Position numbers and translations under genes: made by a program. Shown piece by piece: positions 47,243 to 58,359 of a DNA stretch of 64,000 bases. How positions within the stretch are numbered: the first letter of the stretch is position 1; the number at the start of each line of letters is the position of its first letter. The notes under the pieces are model-generated. The model saw nothing but the letters and a program-made list of their open reading frames with translations, was not told where the DNA came from and made no database searches. Where the stretch lies: NCBI GenBank assembly GCA_019802505.1, contig JAFMOC010000025.1, forward strand, positions 402,501-466,500. Reading direction: 5' to 3'. The stretch comes from Corydoras sp. C115 (Eukaryota; Chordata; Actinopteri; Siluriformes; Callichthyidae).

Positions 47243-47663
47243 GTTACACCCAGTCCGTGTGTGCAGTGCAGAGACATACACGGAGATGCCAAGTAGCGAT
47301 CAAAGTACTGAATACCTTATTTAATACATAAAAGCTAAAGCAAAAGACAGAACCACAAAACAGGACATTGAAAGTAAACTTACAACCACTCGTCTGACTG
47401 AGGTCTAAGGTGAGGTATAAATAATAAAGGAACAAACAAACAAGATTAATTAACACACCAATATGGAATGAACTAATGCTGAGTGTCAATCAACTTAACA
47501 AACACATGATTAATTAACACTACGAGCTGGGAAGAACAAGCTGGGAAGAAGTGTCAATTAACTTAACGAGGCTGAAACCAAGGAGCAGGTAAAATTAAGT
47601 AAATGAGGTCTCGGAAATGCAGGCAACAGAGCAAACTTTTAAACATAGCTGCACCTCTGACAC
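47243..47663 (-). repeat. Possible solo LTR
   Basis: On the minus strand it starts TGTCAGAGGTGCAGC and ends GGGTGTAACA, with TATTAAATAAGG as a possible poly(A) signal. No internal sequence or clear target duplication. Confidence 0.4.
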
Positions 47664-48344
47664 ATATGTATTAAACTACCCAGCTAAACAAAATTTCATT
47701 GTCGTTACATTCGCCTGACATAACTTGCTGACCAAAGCTCAGTTAAGCTTTTAAAAATATAAGAGAAGAAAGAAAACATTAAATTTTACTTCAGCACTGT
47801 ACAATTACGTCAAAACAATCCACAACTTAGCTGTTTATATAAATTCTGTCTCTACATTCAAGGAATTGTTTAAAGTAACCTGAAAAGGGGGGATGTCGTG
47901 TAGCTTTAAGCAGATATTATGATGTGCTTGCAAGCTAGCACAATTTAAAAAAAATAAACTTGTTAATTATGTTAACTACATTTAACTGATGAACATGATA
48001 TTATACTGTAATATGTAAAGACCTTTTCTGCTAGACTCGGTAAGTTTGTCTTACCTGTAAAATGGTGTAACGATGCTAATATACATAACTAAGCTCCAAG
48101 CTAGTTAACATTTACAATGATTAATTTATAAGGTTTAATTATTAAAACAATCTGTTTAACATCGATGTGAATGAATTCAAATACTAAACTTACAATATAA
48201 AAGTTTTTTTTAAAGTAAAAAAACAAAACAAGCTATGATTTTACAATTATGAGCAATATTTTAGCTTTTAGGCATTACGAGACAAAACAGTTTAATTTGC
48301 TGGTTATTTTTTAGTTAAAGATGCCTCCTGTAGAACAGGTGTGT
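47664..48344. other. AT-rich intergenic DNA
   Basis: Nothing recognised. Confidence 0.5.
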
Positions 48345-48540
48345 GACTGCTGTAAATTGCCCCTATATAGTCTGTGTATGAGTGAGTGGGATGTGTGCCC
48401 AGTGATAGATTGGCACCCTGTCCTGTGCATGTCCACCCTTAGCCTGAAACTTTTTCCCCTGGACAGGCATGGGGAACCCCAACTCCACCCCCCAATACTC
48501 CCCTCGTGCAGGATTAACTGGAAGATAATGAATGGATCAA
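48345..48540 (+). mobile_element. Diverged SINE 3' half
   Basis: AAATTGCCCCTATATAGTCT, CCCAGTGATAGATTGGCACC and GGAAGATAATGAATGG match the DANA-type body and tail. The head is replaced by unrelated DNA. Confidence 0.75.
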
Positions 48541-48902
48541 TAAAATTCTTCAGTAGAAAACAAAGTAATGAACCTGAATCATGGGCCATGCGTAAGCGCA
48601 CTAAAAACAGGTGCACAAACAGATGTAGAACTTGCACTAGGTTTTCAGGACATGAACTAATCTCAGATAATCTAGATGACAATGGACAGGGGTGCTTTGG
48701 TCAAATTAGTTTATGGTTTAGCTTGAATTTAGGGGGAAAACAATTAAAAGGAACATCCTGGTTATCAGCAAAAACCGACATCTTTCATATGTCAGGTGCA
48801 TCAGGGCTGATAAGATGGGTGATTGTGTGCAAAGATATAATTGTTGCTTATGTGTTTAAGATTTTACAGCAGCATATGCCACAATCAAAGCAGCATACAT
48901 AT
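48541..48902. other. Intergenic DNA
   Basis: Nothing recognised. Confidence 0.4.
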
Positions 48903-48904
48903 AT

Positions 48905-49098
48905 GACGGCACAGTGGCTTAGTGGTTAGCACGTTCGCCTCTCAGCGCTAGGGATTCCCGGGTTCGAAACCAGGTTTCCTCCCACAGTCCAAAAACATGG
49001 ATCAAGTCAATTGAATTCTCCAAATTGCCCCATATAGAGTGTGTCTGTGTGAGTGAGTGAGTGTATGCCCAGTGCCCTAACAGAGGATAAAGCTGAAG
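48905..49098 (+). mobile_element. SINE with internal deletions, tail run into microsatellite
   Basis: Head GGCACAGTGGCTTAGTGGTT and box B GGTTCGAAACC are present. The first half of the core and part of the 3' region are deleted. The tail AAGATAATG continues as (TATG)n and then (TA)n. Confidence 0.88.
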
Positions 49099-49126
49099 AT
49101 AATGTATGTATGTATGTATATATGTA

Positions 49127-49197
<71 letters not shown>
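49099..49197. repeat. (TATG)n(TA)n microsatellite at a SINE tail
   Basis: Tetranucleotide repeats grade into about 29 TA units. Confidence 0.95.
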
Positions 49198-49199
<2 letters not shown>

Positions 49200-50159
49200 C
49201 ATCATCAATAAGAATGTATACGCTTTTGTAATTGGCAGTTTAAAGATGACTGTGCAACACACTGACAGAAAGCAGCTGTGGAAAGATATGTGGTTTCCAA
49301 TATTTTCCAGGGTACACAGCAACACTGTGTAATGGGAAAAAGAGCTATCAGCCTTCAACACTACCATCTCCTAAACTTATTTACGACTTTTAACAGCTTA
49401 ATTACCAACAGGAGAGGGAGCAATAAAGTATCCCAGAGCAATTACAACTAAAGCATTGTAAGATTGGAACATTTATCAATGGGAATCGCCAATTAAGCTG
49501 TAAGGTCTTAGTCTCATGGCACTGCTGCTGTGAGAGTCATTCTGCAGAAAGAAATGGTTGGAGAAAGAAGAGAAAATAGAGAACCCTTTTGGGTTTTAGT
49601 TAGGACCTTGGCCAATGTGTACTGAGTATGCTGAAACTGGTCAAGAGACATTCTATAGAAAGTGCTAAATCAAATGACATTCCATAACAGTTGGCAGTAG
49701 ACCAGTGATCAACTGTAGTACACTGTACAAAAATACTATACTCATCTCTATTAATTACTGTCATGCTTATCAAAATATTTAGTAACTAACAGCTATGTCC
49801 TATTGATACTTTTATTACTGCAATATACATACGCCTTTTATTATTATTAATTTATTATATTGATGTACTGCCTTTTATTATTTTTATTTGTCTGATTTTG
49901 TTAAGGCAAATATTAATATTTTAATAAGCCACATTTAAAAAAAAAAAAAAATGCTACCTGAATTCAAACTACATACAGTAAAACATATATTTTTATATTC
50001 AACAAATAAATCTTTTGCTGAAGAGCAAATCCAGTGGTCCACACAGGGCTCTGATCTTAACCTGACTAAAGAACTGTGAACAGATTTATTTGAACGCACA
50101 GTTACACACTGAAATCTTGCAACTGAACGTTGTAGCCTATTATATACAAATAGAATATC
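49198..50159. other. Intergenic DNA, first part unusually complex
   Basis: 49200-49600 is complex sequence with CAATTAAGCTG, CTTAATTACC and other homeodomain-like sites, in the style of a conserved vertebrate enhancer. No exon seen. The rest is AT-rich. Confidence 0.3.
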
Positions 50160-50289
50160 ATTCATTCATTATCTCCCGCTTTATCCTCTATTAGGGTCGC
50201 GGTGGGGTTCCCCATGCCCATCCAGGGGAGAACGTCTCGGGCGCTGGGCAGATACACCCAGGACAGGGCGCCAATCCGTCGCTGGGCAA
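50160..50289 (-). mobile_element. SINE 3' fragment
   Basis: Tail to CGTCGCTGGGC only (minus strand). The head-proximal part is missing, as expected from a 5'-truncated insertion. Confidence 0.88.
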
Positions 50290-50344
50290 CAAATAGAATA
50301 TAACACTGTTATTTTAATTTTTAATACTGACACCTGATCATCAC

Positions 50345-50590
50345 ACAATCTGTACCTTGCTGTCCAACACTGTTTATGCTGCCCGGCCGGTCAAGAAGGA
50401 TGAGTGCCCCACTGAGTCTTGGTCCTCCCAAAAGTTTCTTCCTTAAAATAACAACATAACAGGGAGTTTGCTTTCTTGTCACTGTCACTTCGGCTTGCCT
50501 CTTTGGGGGTTCAAAAGCGTATAAGCGTAAAAGCTGCTTTGAGATAATGTACTATTGTAAAAAGCGGTACATAAATAAATTACTAAATTT
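50345..50590 (+). mobile_element. 3' end of a LINE A-type element
   Basis: CACTGAGTCTTGGTCCTCCC, GGTTCAAAAGCG and AAGCTGCTTTGAGATAATGT then GTAAAAAGCGGTACATAAAT form a 3' end common among fish LINEs. The reverse complement occurs at 38815-38960. Confidence 0.6.
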
Positions 50591-51887
50591 AATTATAAAA
50601 TACAGTACTAGCTCTAAATGTTTGATAGTCAGGTGTACACATGTATTTGGCATTATAGTGTATCTGTGAACATTACAAAACCAGTTGACAATGATAGGGA
50701 CATTTAAATCTCCTACTGAAACCCTGCCACGGTGCAGTATTATAAGGCTAATATACATTTATAGCATTTAGATTAAATTAGTTCAAAATATGAATAAACA
50801 CAGGGCATGTGATTAACAGGCTAGGTATTCTGCCAGGTTCTGCACTTAACTGTTTGACACAGTGCATACATTACTCAGTCCCACTTCAAAGACACTCTGA
50901 TGAATGAGGTGCTCTGAGATCATGTGGCTGGTTGACTCTAGAGGACAATGGAATCTGTCATCCAGAAATGTGCCCTTTTAGAACTTTATATTAAAATATT
51001 TTTTCAGACTGGGACTGGGAGCTTCGAGTCTGCATCTAGTTATACTATATGGTGAGGACAAAAATGTTTTACTATACATTATAATGATGTTTCCAATTCA
51101 AAAGCGTTTATTTACCATTTTAATACAACTGACAAAACTAAAGTACTAAATGAGCATAACCTACTTAAAACTGAAAGCCCAGCTAGACATGCATAAACCA
51201 AACTATCTAGCAACCGGGAAACAGTGCTAGGCACGCAACGGCTGCCGAGGACAATCTACCTACCGAACCCCATCCCACAACCTAATGAGCCGCTGTATAA
51301 ATACACAAAACCCCAAACATGTGACACAACCCCAGGTAAAACTAATAAAACACAAATAACAAAACACACACGGAAACGTAGAACAAAGAAAATACACAAA
51401 CTGGAAGAATAACCGACGAAAGGCCTGACACATATTAATCTGTACTTTACTTTTTAGCATGCAATTCACAAAATATTTTGACCCGACCATAATTCTGTTA
51501 TTTTTCAGAAGACATTTAGAGAGCATTTTGGTGAAGTAGGGGTTGAAAGTTGGAGAAATACCATGTAGTGTGCAAAGGGACACAATTAATTTTGTTCAGA
51601 CCATATCACAAGTTTGATTTGCATGTCAAAGGTCTGATTCTGAGATTAATTTGGGAGCAGGGTCACATTTGAGCAAGCGCTATAAATAGCTATGGAGAAA
51701 TAAGCATGAAAGTAGGGCAGATAAAGAAACCACTATTTAAAATCTTTAAGTAATAAATGATGCAGCACTCACATTCTAGCACTTGTAAATCCATGTGTAA
51801 TACTGCTGTACTATTCAGGATAAAACAGAAATATGAATAAACTGCTAAATCTATCTCATATGTATAATCATCTCATCCCATTATATT
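50591..51887. other. Intergenic DNA, possibly with a solo LTR
   Basis: 51051-51430 runs from TGGTGAGG to GGCCTGACA and is denser than its surroundings. It could be a minus-strand solo LTR, but no poly(A) signal or target duplication is convincing. Otherwise nothing recognised. Confidence 0.3.
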
Positions 51888-51927
51888 GACTGCTTAATCC
51901 TATACCAGGGTCACGGGATGGTTCCCC
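51888..51927 (-). mobile_element. Very short SINE tail fragment
   Basis: GCTTAATCCTATACCAGGGT then CACGGGATGGTTCCCC matches the SINE tail complement and stops where the GC-rich patch begins. Confidence 0.6.
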
Positions 51928-52345
51928 AAGCATGGAGCGCAGACGAGGGGGGGCGGGGGCGTGCGCAGCGGAGTCCCCGATGTCTCTATGTCACCCGAGG
52001 AGAGCGATCCTGAGAAGAGGTAGCGAGTCAGCAAAATACAGCAGCCGGTCTCGACAGACGAGGAACAGGACGTCCCGAGTAGGAGCACAAAGAGTTAAAC
52101 GAGCAGCGCGCACGAGCGGAGTGATGCAAAAAACTCTGCGCCGATGGATCCGGATCGGCGGCTTAAGAGGACGCTGCCATCAATGAAGCACACCTGCAAC
52201 TAATAATCTGGAGAGGGTGATCTGCGATTACCAGTATGAGGATCAGGTGTAGAAATGGGCGTGTGAGGTGCGGAGCGTGCAGCAGCGGGGCGTGAGCATG
52301 TAGGTGAAGTGGGTGTGTGTGGAGGAGAGAGCAGAACAGCGGTAA
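51928..52345. other. GC-rich, CpG-dense patch
   Basis: About 400 bp of sharply higher GC in an AT-rich setting, abutting a cut SINE. Probably an inserted LTR or other retroelement part. An 84-codon plus frame (51932) is arginine-rich and without motifs. Confidence 0.4.
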
Positions 52346-52369
52346 TTAAAACAGTAATTAAGTAGAAGA

Positions 52370-53560
52370 CAAAGTGTGATTTTTGACACAGTGCAGCATG
52401 CGACTCTGGCATAACTGACTAAAGTAGCATAACTAAAAGGGGCAAATTACTACAGGTTATTACAGATTAGAAGAGGACTCCCTGGAATAGCATCATTTTA
52501 GGGCCACACCCTCTCCTTATAGCTGTGAAGGAAGGTAAAATGCCAGCACAGACTATCCCAGATCTTTAAGCACATTTGTAGGTATTGGGTCTAACAGACA
52601 CGATGTTGGCATTGAATGTTTAAGTGATGAGACTAATGTAATATATTATTGTCTTTAACATTTGTTTTTTTCAGTGACTGGTACATGTTGATTATTGATT
52701 ACACTACATTATGCATTACATGATTTAAGTCCTATGTCTTCAATTTTATCTTTAATTAAGACATCATTGATGCTGAACTGTGAGGGAACCTGTGAATGTA
52801 ATTCAGTAGCATGCTAAGTTAGTTTCAGAATAATACTAAAAAATAAATATCTGGTAGTTTTTGTTGTTCTCTATTAATTTGGAATAATATTTAGTCTTGG
52901 CTGTATTAAGTGCATTTTTATACTCATTCATGGTAAATGGTAAATTCAGGGAAATGTATGAATGATACAACAGTAGAAGGTATGATTGGGCGCTTTATAT
53001 TATTCATTCATTCATTATCTTCCTCTTTATCCTCTATTAGGGTCGCGGTGGGGTTCCCCATGCCCATCCAGGGGAGAACATTTCGGGCGCTGGGCAGATC
53101 CATCCAGGACAGTGCGCCAATCTATTGCTGGGCACACACACATACACATACTATATGGGGCAATTTGGAGAACTCAATTGACTTGATCCATGTTTTTGGA
53201 CTGTGGGAGGAAACCAGAGAACCCGGAGGAAACCCACGCGGACACGGGGAGAACATGGAAACTCCACCAAGATGGAAATTCGAACCGGGAATCCCTAGTG
53301 CTGAGAGGCGAACGTGCTAACCACTAAGCCACCGTGCCGCCTGCTTTATATTATATTGTGTTTTAATGACTAGATAATTACCAATTTCTAAATCATGGGT
53401 TATTAAAACATTATCAGAGATTACCTAAATTTGAGGAACAATAGGTTTTACAATAAATTATTACTGTTAATACCATGTGATAAAATGTTTACTGCATTGT
53501 ATTGCACCAAGGAATGGCACCAAAATCTAATTTAACACTAAAGCCATGTATTTTTATGCC
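52370..53560 (-). mobile_element. LINE B, decayed copy of LINE A
   Basis: 52370-52570 matches the LINE A 3' part at 39195-39420. 52570-53000 matches 42780-43110 (GTAGGTATTGGGTCTAACAG). 53343-53530 matches 44620-44790 (TTAATACCATGTGATAAAA). There is no open frame. A SINE is inserted at 53003 and a chromovirus at 53769. Confidence 0.75.
53003..53342 (-). mobile_element. DANA/Mermaid-type SINE inside LINE B
   Basis: Complete copy flanked by a perfect 11-bp target duplication GCTTTATATTA (52992-53002 and 53343-53353). The tail-side junction is also present at 61220-61300. Confidence 0.95.
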
Positions 53561-53768
53561 ATGCGTGTGTCAATCCCCCCACTCCCCTGTGGTGTGCTGC
53601 TATTGTTAAATTCAACACATGAATTTAAGTACTCTGACAAGTTTCAGGCTGCAGAACAGAAAGCATGTTTTCAAATGAATTATGTACTAAAACACATAAT
53701 CATTATCATTCATGTGCGTGCTGGTGTTGGGTTGTGCTATATATAAAACGGTTATTTCTAAAAGTAAT

Positions 53769-54152
53769 TGTTATGAGTTGAAAACAGGACACAAAGATGC
53801 AGATGAACAAAAAGGTTTTTTTTTATTGAGTAGCAAAATCAAAGAACGAAAAAGAGTCTGCGAATAGCGGATTAGGAACCGCGCTAAGAAAGTAACTGAA
53901 AAAGTTAACCAAATCTAAAGGGGTGGATTAGAACCCCGGGCTACCAATCCTTAAACCAGAGGGCTACTGCTGCACCACTGGGGAATGAATGCAGGTTGAG
54001 CCAACCAGGCTCCACAACTTAAGCACAGAAGCTGCAGCACGTTAGCCCTGATTAGGATCTACAGGATAAAAGACCCACACACAAATGCTCTGTAAATTCA
54101 ATGGCACCTGGTGCCAGAGCTCTGTGTGTGAGATGATCCAGAGACCCTAACA
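53769..54152 (-). repeat. 3' LTR of chromovirus B, internally deleted
   Basis: TGTTAGGGTCTCTGGATCAT at its 5' end (minus) and ACTCATAACA at its 3' end. It lacks about 490 bp that are present in the other LTR (between 58626 and 59115). Confidence 0.88.
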
Positions 54153-54175
54153 GAACGCCCCCCCCTCTAGGGACA
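54153..54175 (-). promoter_or_regulatory. Polypurine tract of chromovirus B
   Basis: On the minus strand, CTAGAGGGGGGGGCGTTC sits directly before the 3' LTR start TGTTAGGG. Confidence 0.8.
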
Positions 54176-54484
54176 GCCCCTGAGGTCCCAAAGCCCAATC
54201 TCTGGTTTCGTCGGAAATCGGCAATGAGGGTGGGGTCTCGGATGGGGCGGGCAGGGACCCCAGGACCGTTCCTCTGGTCCATAACCCTCCCAATCTACCA
54301 AATAGTGTGTGCTACCCTGAACCTTCTGGACATCCAGGATGCGGGGCACAGTAAAGGCAGGGGCACCATCCATCATGCATGGTGCGGGAGGGAGGTTGGC
54401 AGGTGTATCTGCCCTGCAGGAAAATGGCCTCAGCTGAGACACGTGAAATGTTGGATGGACTCGTAACTGAGCCGGTAGATCCAA
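54167..54484 (-). pseudogene. Chromodomain end of integrase, chromovirus B
   Basis: HPTFHVSQLRPF leads into VPRILDVQKVQGSTHYLVDW then EGYGPEERSW, a chromodomain with its aromatic and acidic positions. A frame change after ERSW alters the end. Such domains direct integration to marked chromatin. Confidence 0.88.
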
Positions 54485-54487
54485 CCT

Positions 54488-55225
54488 TTAGGTAACCGGA
54501 TTAATTCTCCGGGAGATTTTAAAAGGACCTAGGTGGTGGGGTGCCAGCTTTCCCTTAGCCTTGCAGACCGGGAGGTCCCTAGTACTGACTAGGACTCTTT
54601 GCCCTAGTCTAAAAGTGGGTGCAATCTGTCGCCTCCTATCTGCTGTAGGTTTCATTACCCTTCTAGATTTGAGAAGTAATTGTCTGGCTTTACGCCAGGC
54701 GCCTGACAGCACTGGACAATGGACGGGACCGCACTTTCCATCTCCTGTTCAGGAAACAAAGGAGGTGGATAACCAAACTGGGCTTCAAAAGGGGACATGC
54801 CTAGGGCTGAATGGTGCAATGTGTTATGTGCAAATGCCCAAAAGAGTTTCTGCCCAGGAAGTGGGGTTGCCTGCAGTGAGGTAACGCAGCATGGTGCTTA
54901 CATCCTGAATAAGCCTTTCTGACGACCCATTGGATTCGGGATGATACCTGGAAGATAGACTTGCCGTGGCACCCAAGAGCTGACAAAATGATCTCCAGAC
55001 TTGGCTCACAAACTGTGGACCTTGGTCAGATACCATGTCCACCGGAACCCCATGGATAGTCACCACTCGTTCGAGGATGGCCTGGGCAGTACCCTTAGCT
55101 GTGGGCACTTTGGTTAGGGCTATAAGTGCACAGGCTTTGGAGAAGCAGTCGATAATGACCAAAATGGTGGTAAAGCCTCTAGACCTTGGAAGGCCAGTAA
55201 CAAAGTCAAGGCCAGATGGGACCAT
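54488..55225 (-). pseudogene. Integrase core of chromovirus B
   Basis: LDFVTGLPRSRGFTTILVII holds the first catalytic aspartate, VSDQGPQFVSQVWRSFCQLL the second, and SRYHPESNGSSERLIQ the glutamate, so the DDE triad is present. The frame breaks near 54824. FRLGQRVLVSTRDLPV (the post-core GPY/F-type region, with KLAPHHLGPFKI) follows in another frame at 54488-54712. Confidence 0.87.
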
Positions 55226-55955
55226 GGCCTGGAAGGAACTGCCAGAGTGTGCAACAATCCCTTGGGACGTTCCCGAGTGTGCTTATTCTTAGCACAAATG
55301 TCGTATGCCTGGACAATGTCCTTGACCTCTTTCTCCATGCCTGGCCACCAGAACCTCTGCTGAATAAATTTGTATGTCCTCATGATCTCAGGGTGAGACA
55401 TAATGAAGGACTCATGAGCCCATTTAACCACTCGATGCCAGACCGTTGGGGATACATACTGTTGGTTAGGGAGACACCCATCTGGGACTGGCTCCTGACT
55501 AGCTGCCTCTTGCACCATCTTGGCGATATCCCATGTGATTGGGGCGACAATCATGGGAGAAGGCAGAATCGTTTCTGGGTCTCCAGCTTGACTGAGTGGG
55601 TCCCACTGACGGGAGAGAGCATCTGGCTTGCTGTTTGAGCCAGGTTGGTAGGTGAGTGTAAATTGGAACCTCTCAAAAAACAAAGCCCAGCGCGCTTGCC
55701 AGGAGTTCATCCCCTTGGCTTGCTTGATGAACGAGAGGTTTTTGTGGTCTGTCCAGACCAAGAAGGGAAATTTGGCCCTCTCACGCCACTCCTCAAGTGC
55801 TAGCCTGACCGCTAGCAGTTCCTTATCACCCACCGGATAGTTACGTTCTGCTGGCGATAATCAGTGGGAAAAGAATGCACAAGGATGGAACCTCTTGTCT
55901 GGGCCTGTCCATTGGGAGAGAATTGGGACTCCAACCCCAACATCAAAGGTATCTT
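55120..55955 (-). pseudogene. RNase H end and integrase zinc domain, chromovirus B
   Basis: YPVGDKELLAVRLALEEWRE and FLVWTDHKNLSFI are RNase H. HKNL..., QPGSNSKPDALSR marks its end. The HHCC-type integrase N-terminus reads HPEIMRTYKFIQQRFWWPGM then DICAKNKHTRERPKGLL; the second cysteine of the usual CxxC pair appears changed. A frameshift occurs near 55230. Confidence 0.85.
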
Positions 55956-57137
55956 CAACAATGAAGGATTGAAGGATGAACCTCAACAATGAAGGATTCC
56001 TCTGGGTCTGGCAGCTGAAGAACAGGGGCTGAAGTAAGGCACCTCTTTAGGGTCTCAAAGGCTCTTTGAGACTCCTCAGACCATCGGAAAGGTTTCTTGC
56101 CTGTCAAGGCCGTAAGGGGAGTGGCCACAGTACTGAAATTGCGGATAAAACGTCCGAAAAAATTGACTAACCCTATAAACCGTTGTGCCTGGCGAACAGA
56201 GCCCGGTGTAGGCCAGTCCTCCACAGCTTTTATCTTAGAGGGGTCCATGCTAACTGTGTCTTTGGAGACAATAAATCCCAGAAATGACACAGAGGCGGCA
56301 TGGAAGGTTCTCTTCTCTAGCTTGACAGAGTTGGTGCTGGAGGAGCAGCTGAAGAACCCTTCTAACAGGCTTAACATGTTCAAGGGAGGAACTAAACACC
56401 ATGATGTCATCTAGATAGACAAAGGTGTATCGGTCCAGAGTCTCCCGAAGGGCCTCATTGATAAACCTCTGAAAGACTGCTGGGGTATTAGACAAACCAA
56501 ATGGCATCACTTAATATTCGTAGTGGCCTGTTGGTGTTATGAAGGCAGCCTTCCATTCATCCCCTTTTCTGATTCTGTTCAGGTTGTATGCACTTCTCAG
56601 ATCTAGTTTGGTGAAAATTGTGGCCCTTTGAAGCACCTCGAAGGCAGTGGACATTAAAGGTAAGGGATAGCGGTCCTTTACCGTGATCGCATTGAGTCCC
56701 CGGTAATCAATGCAGGGTCTCAGGGAGCCATCTTTCTTGCCTACAAAGAAAAACCCAGCACTGGCTGGTGAAGTAGAGGGTCGAATAAATCCCAGCTGCA
56801 ACACTTCCTGAACATACTCTTGCATCGCCACTTTCTCAGGGCCTGAAAGAGAAAATAAATGCCCTCTGGGAGGGACAATGCTTGGCAAGAGATTTATGGC
56901 ACAGTCAAAGGGACGATGACGAGGAAGTGTCTGGGCTTTGCTAAATACCTCTCGGAGGTCATGATAGACCGCCGGCACCTGAGAAAGGTCCCCAACCGGA
57001 ATGGGAGGATGTTGTCGGTCTAACATTAGTTGGGAGCAGGCAAGAGTCCAGGCAACCAACCCACCAAGAAAATATAGACCCTGTAGCCCAGTCGATTTGG
57101 GGATTATGTTGGGCCAACCAGGAGTGACCAAGAACAA
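55955..57137 (-). pseudogene. Reverse transcriptase of chromovirus B
   Basis: Fingers and palm (FFFVGKKDGSLRPCIDYRGL, IFTKLDLRSAYNLNRIRKGD with the motif A aspartate) run to GHYEY, where a stop codon (56511-56513) interrupts. MPFGLSNTPAVFQRFINEAL and VYLDDIMVFS (motif C intact) follow in the same frame. A frameshift near 56330 then leads to ASVSFLGFIVSKDTVSMDP and GLVNFFGRFIRNFS. Confidence 0.9.
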
Positions 57138-57139
57138 TT

Positions 57140-57415
57140 CTAAATTGGGGAATCTGGGTTACGAAAAAGGTGACCCGTTCTTTGTGTTCACCTAAGGTAA
57201 GTGTGACTGGTTGGGTCTTGTGGGTTATGGGGCCCCCCCAAGATGGGCCTCCCATCTACCGTAAGAACTGTTACAGGCTGATGAAGACGTTCAAGAGATA
57301 AACCCATGTGCATAACGACCTTGCGATCAATGAAGTTGTCCACAGCACCAGAATCAATTATGACCTTACAATTAATATGACCTTACAATCAATTATGACC
57401 TTACAATTATGATTC
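57140..57415 (-). pseudogene. Aspartic protease of chromovirus B
   Basis: IIDSGAVDNFIDRKVV carries the active-site DSG (complement of 57341-57358). It continues VTVLTVDGRPILGG, where a G-run shifts the frame, then FFVTQIPQFRIVLGHSWLAQ. A 13-bp unit (ATGACCTTACAAT) occurs three times just before the active site, disrupting the N-terminal side. Confidence 0.8.
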
Positions 57416-57580
57416 TCAGATACCCATGACAATTCTGCCTGAAGGAACAAACCATCGACAAACTACTCCCGACTCCCTGTATCGTGAGTTTAACGGAGTG
57501 TCAGTGGAGCGTATCTTACAGGTAGTGGGGAAATTACCCCTAGTTCCTCCTAATTGCATAGGCTCGGAATCAGGATCAGG

Positions 57581-58336
57581 TTAACACTCCCCCTTAGTGA
57601 AAGCCTTGCCCCACCTAAATGAGGCACGTCCCCTCTTTTTACGTTCCTGTTGGCGCATCCATGTGTCAATCCTTATGGCCAGTTGATACAGGTATTTAAG
57701 GGACGATGGTGGGTCCTTAGTGGCCAACTCGTCTCTGAGTTTATCATTAAGTGCACGCTGAAATGCGAGCTTGAGAGCATGTTCATTCCATTCGCAATCG
57801 GCCGCCAACGTTTGAAATTCCATCATAAACTCGGCCACCGATCGGTTGCCCTGTGTGATCTCTAAGAGACGTGGGCCAGCATCCTGCCCTCCTTGTGGAA
57901 AATAAAAGACATTGCAAATGGCTTTGCCAAACGTCTCTGGGGAGCTACACTCCAGATCCTTGTGTTCCCACAACGCAGTTGCCCAATCCAGCGCCTTCCC
58001 CGAGGGAAGTGAAATTATGAACGCTACTTTTGCGCGGTCCGTGGGAAAACATGAGGGTTGTTGCTCGAAGACAAGAGAGCATTGTAACAAAAACCCTCTG
58101 ACGCACCTAGGATCACCAGAGAAACGCTCTGGTGGAGGGAGTGAGGATTCACTATTGTCACTAGGTCGAGCTAAGGGGCCATTTCGGTAGGCGTCCACAA
58201 GGTTATGTGCAGCCACAGATTGACTAAGGTTAGCGAACCGTTGGGCCAGCTCCGCTAACGCCTGCTCATGTCGTCCCAGGGTAGAGCCTTGGTGCTGCAA
58301 TGCATTGGAGATTGCAGCGGGATCTGCTGTGTCCAT
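57581..58336 (-). CDS. Gag of chromovirus B
   Basis: A 251-codon open frame from ATG 58336, close behind the LTR. The N-terminal third is helical (LGRHEQALAELAQRFANLSQ). The capsid-like centre reads LPPPERFSGDPRCVRGFLLQ, CSLVFEQQPSCFPTDRAKVA and GKALDWATALWEHKD, then GNRSVAEFMMEFQTLAAD. A basic C-terminus (QQERKKRGRASFRW) follows before the frame ends without a clear CCHC knuckle. Gag packages the element's RNA in cytoplasmic particles. The frame itself is intact, but the element as a whole is not. Confidence 0.85.
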   Translation of the reverse strand: MDTADPAAISNALQHQGSTLGRHEQALAELAQRFANLSQSVAAHNLVDAYRNGPLARPSDNSESSLPPPERFSGDPRCVRGFLLQCSLVFEQQPSCFPTDRAKVAFIISLPSGKALDWATALWEHKDLECSSPETFGKAICNVFYFPQGGQDAGPRLLEITQGNRSVAEFMMEFQTLAADCEWNEHALKLAFQRALNDKLRDELATKDPPSSLKYLYQLAIRIDTWMRQQERKKRGRASFRWGKAFTKGEC

Positions 58337-58359
58337 GACTGGCGGCAGCCTTCCGCTAT

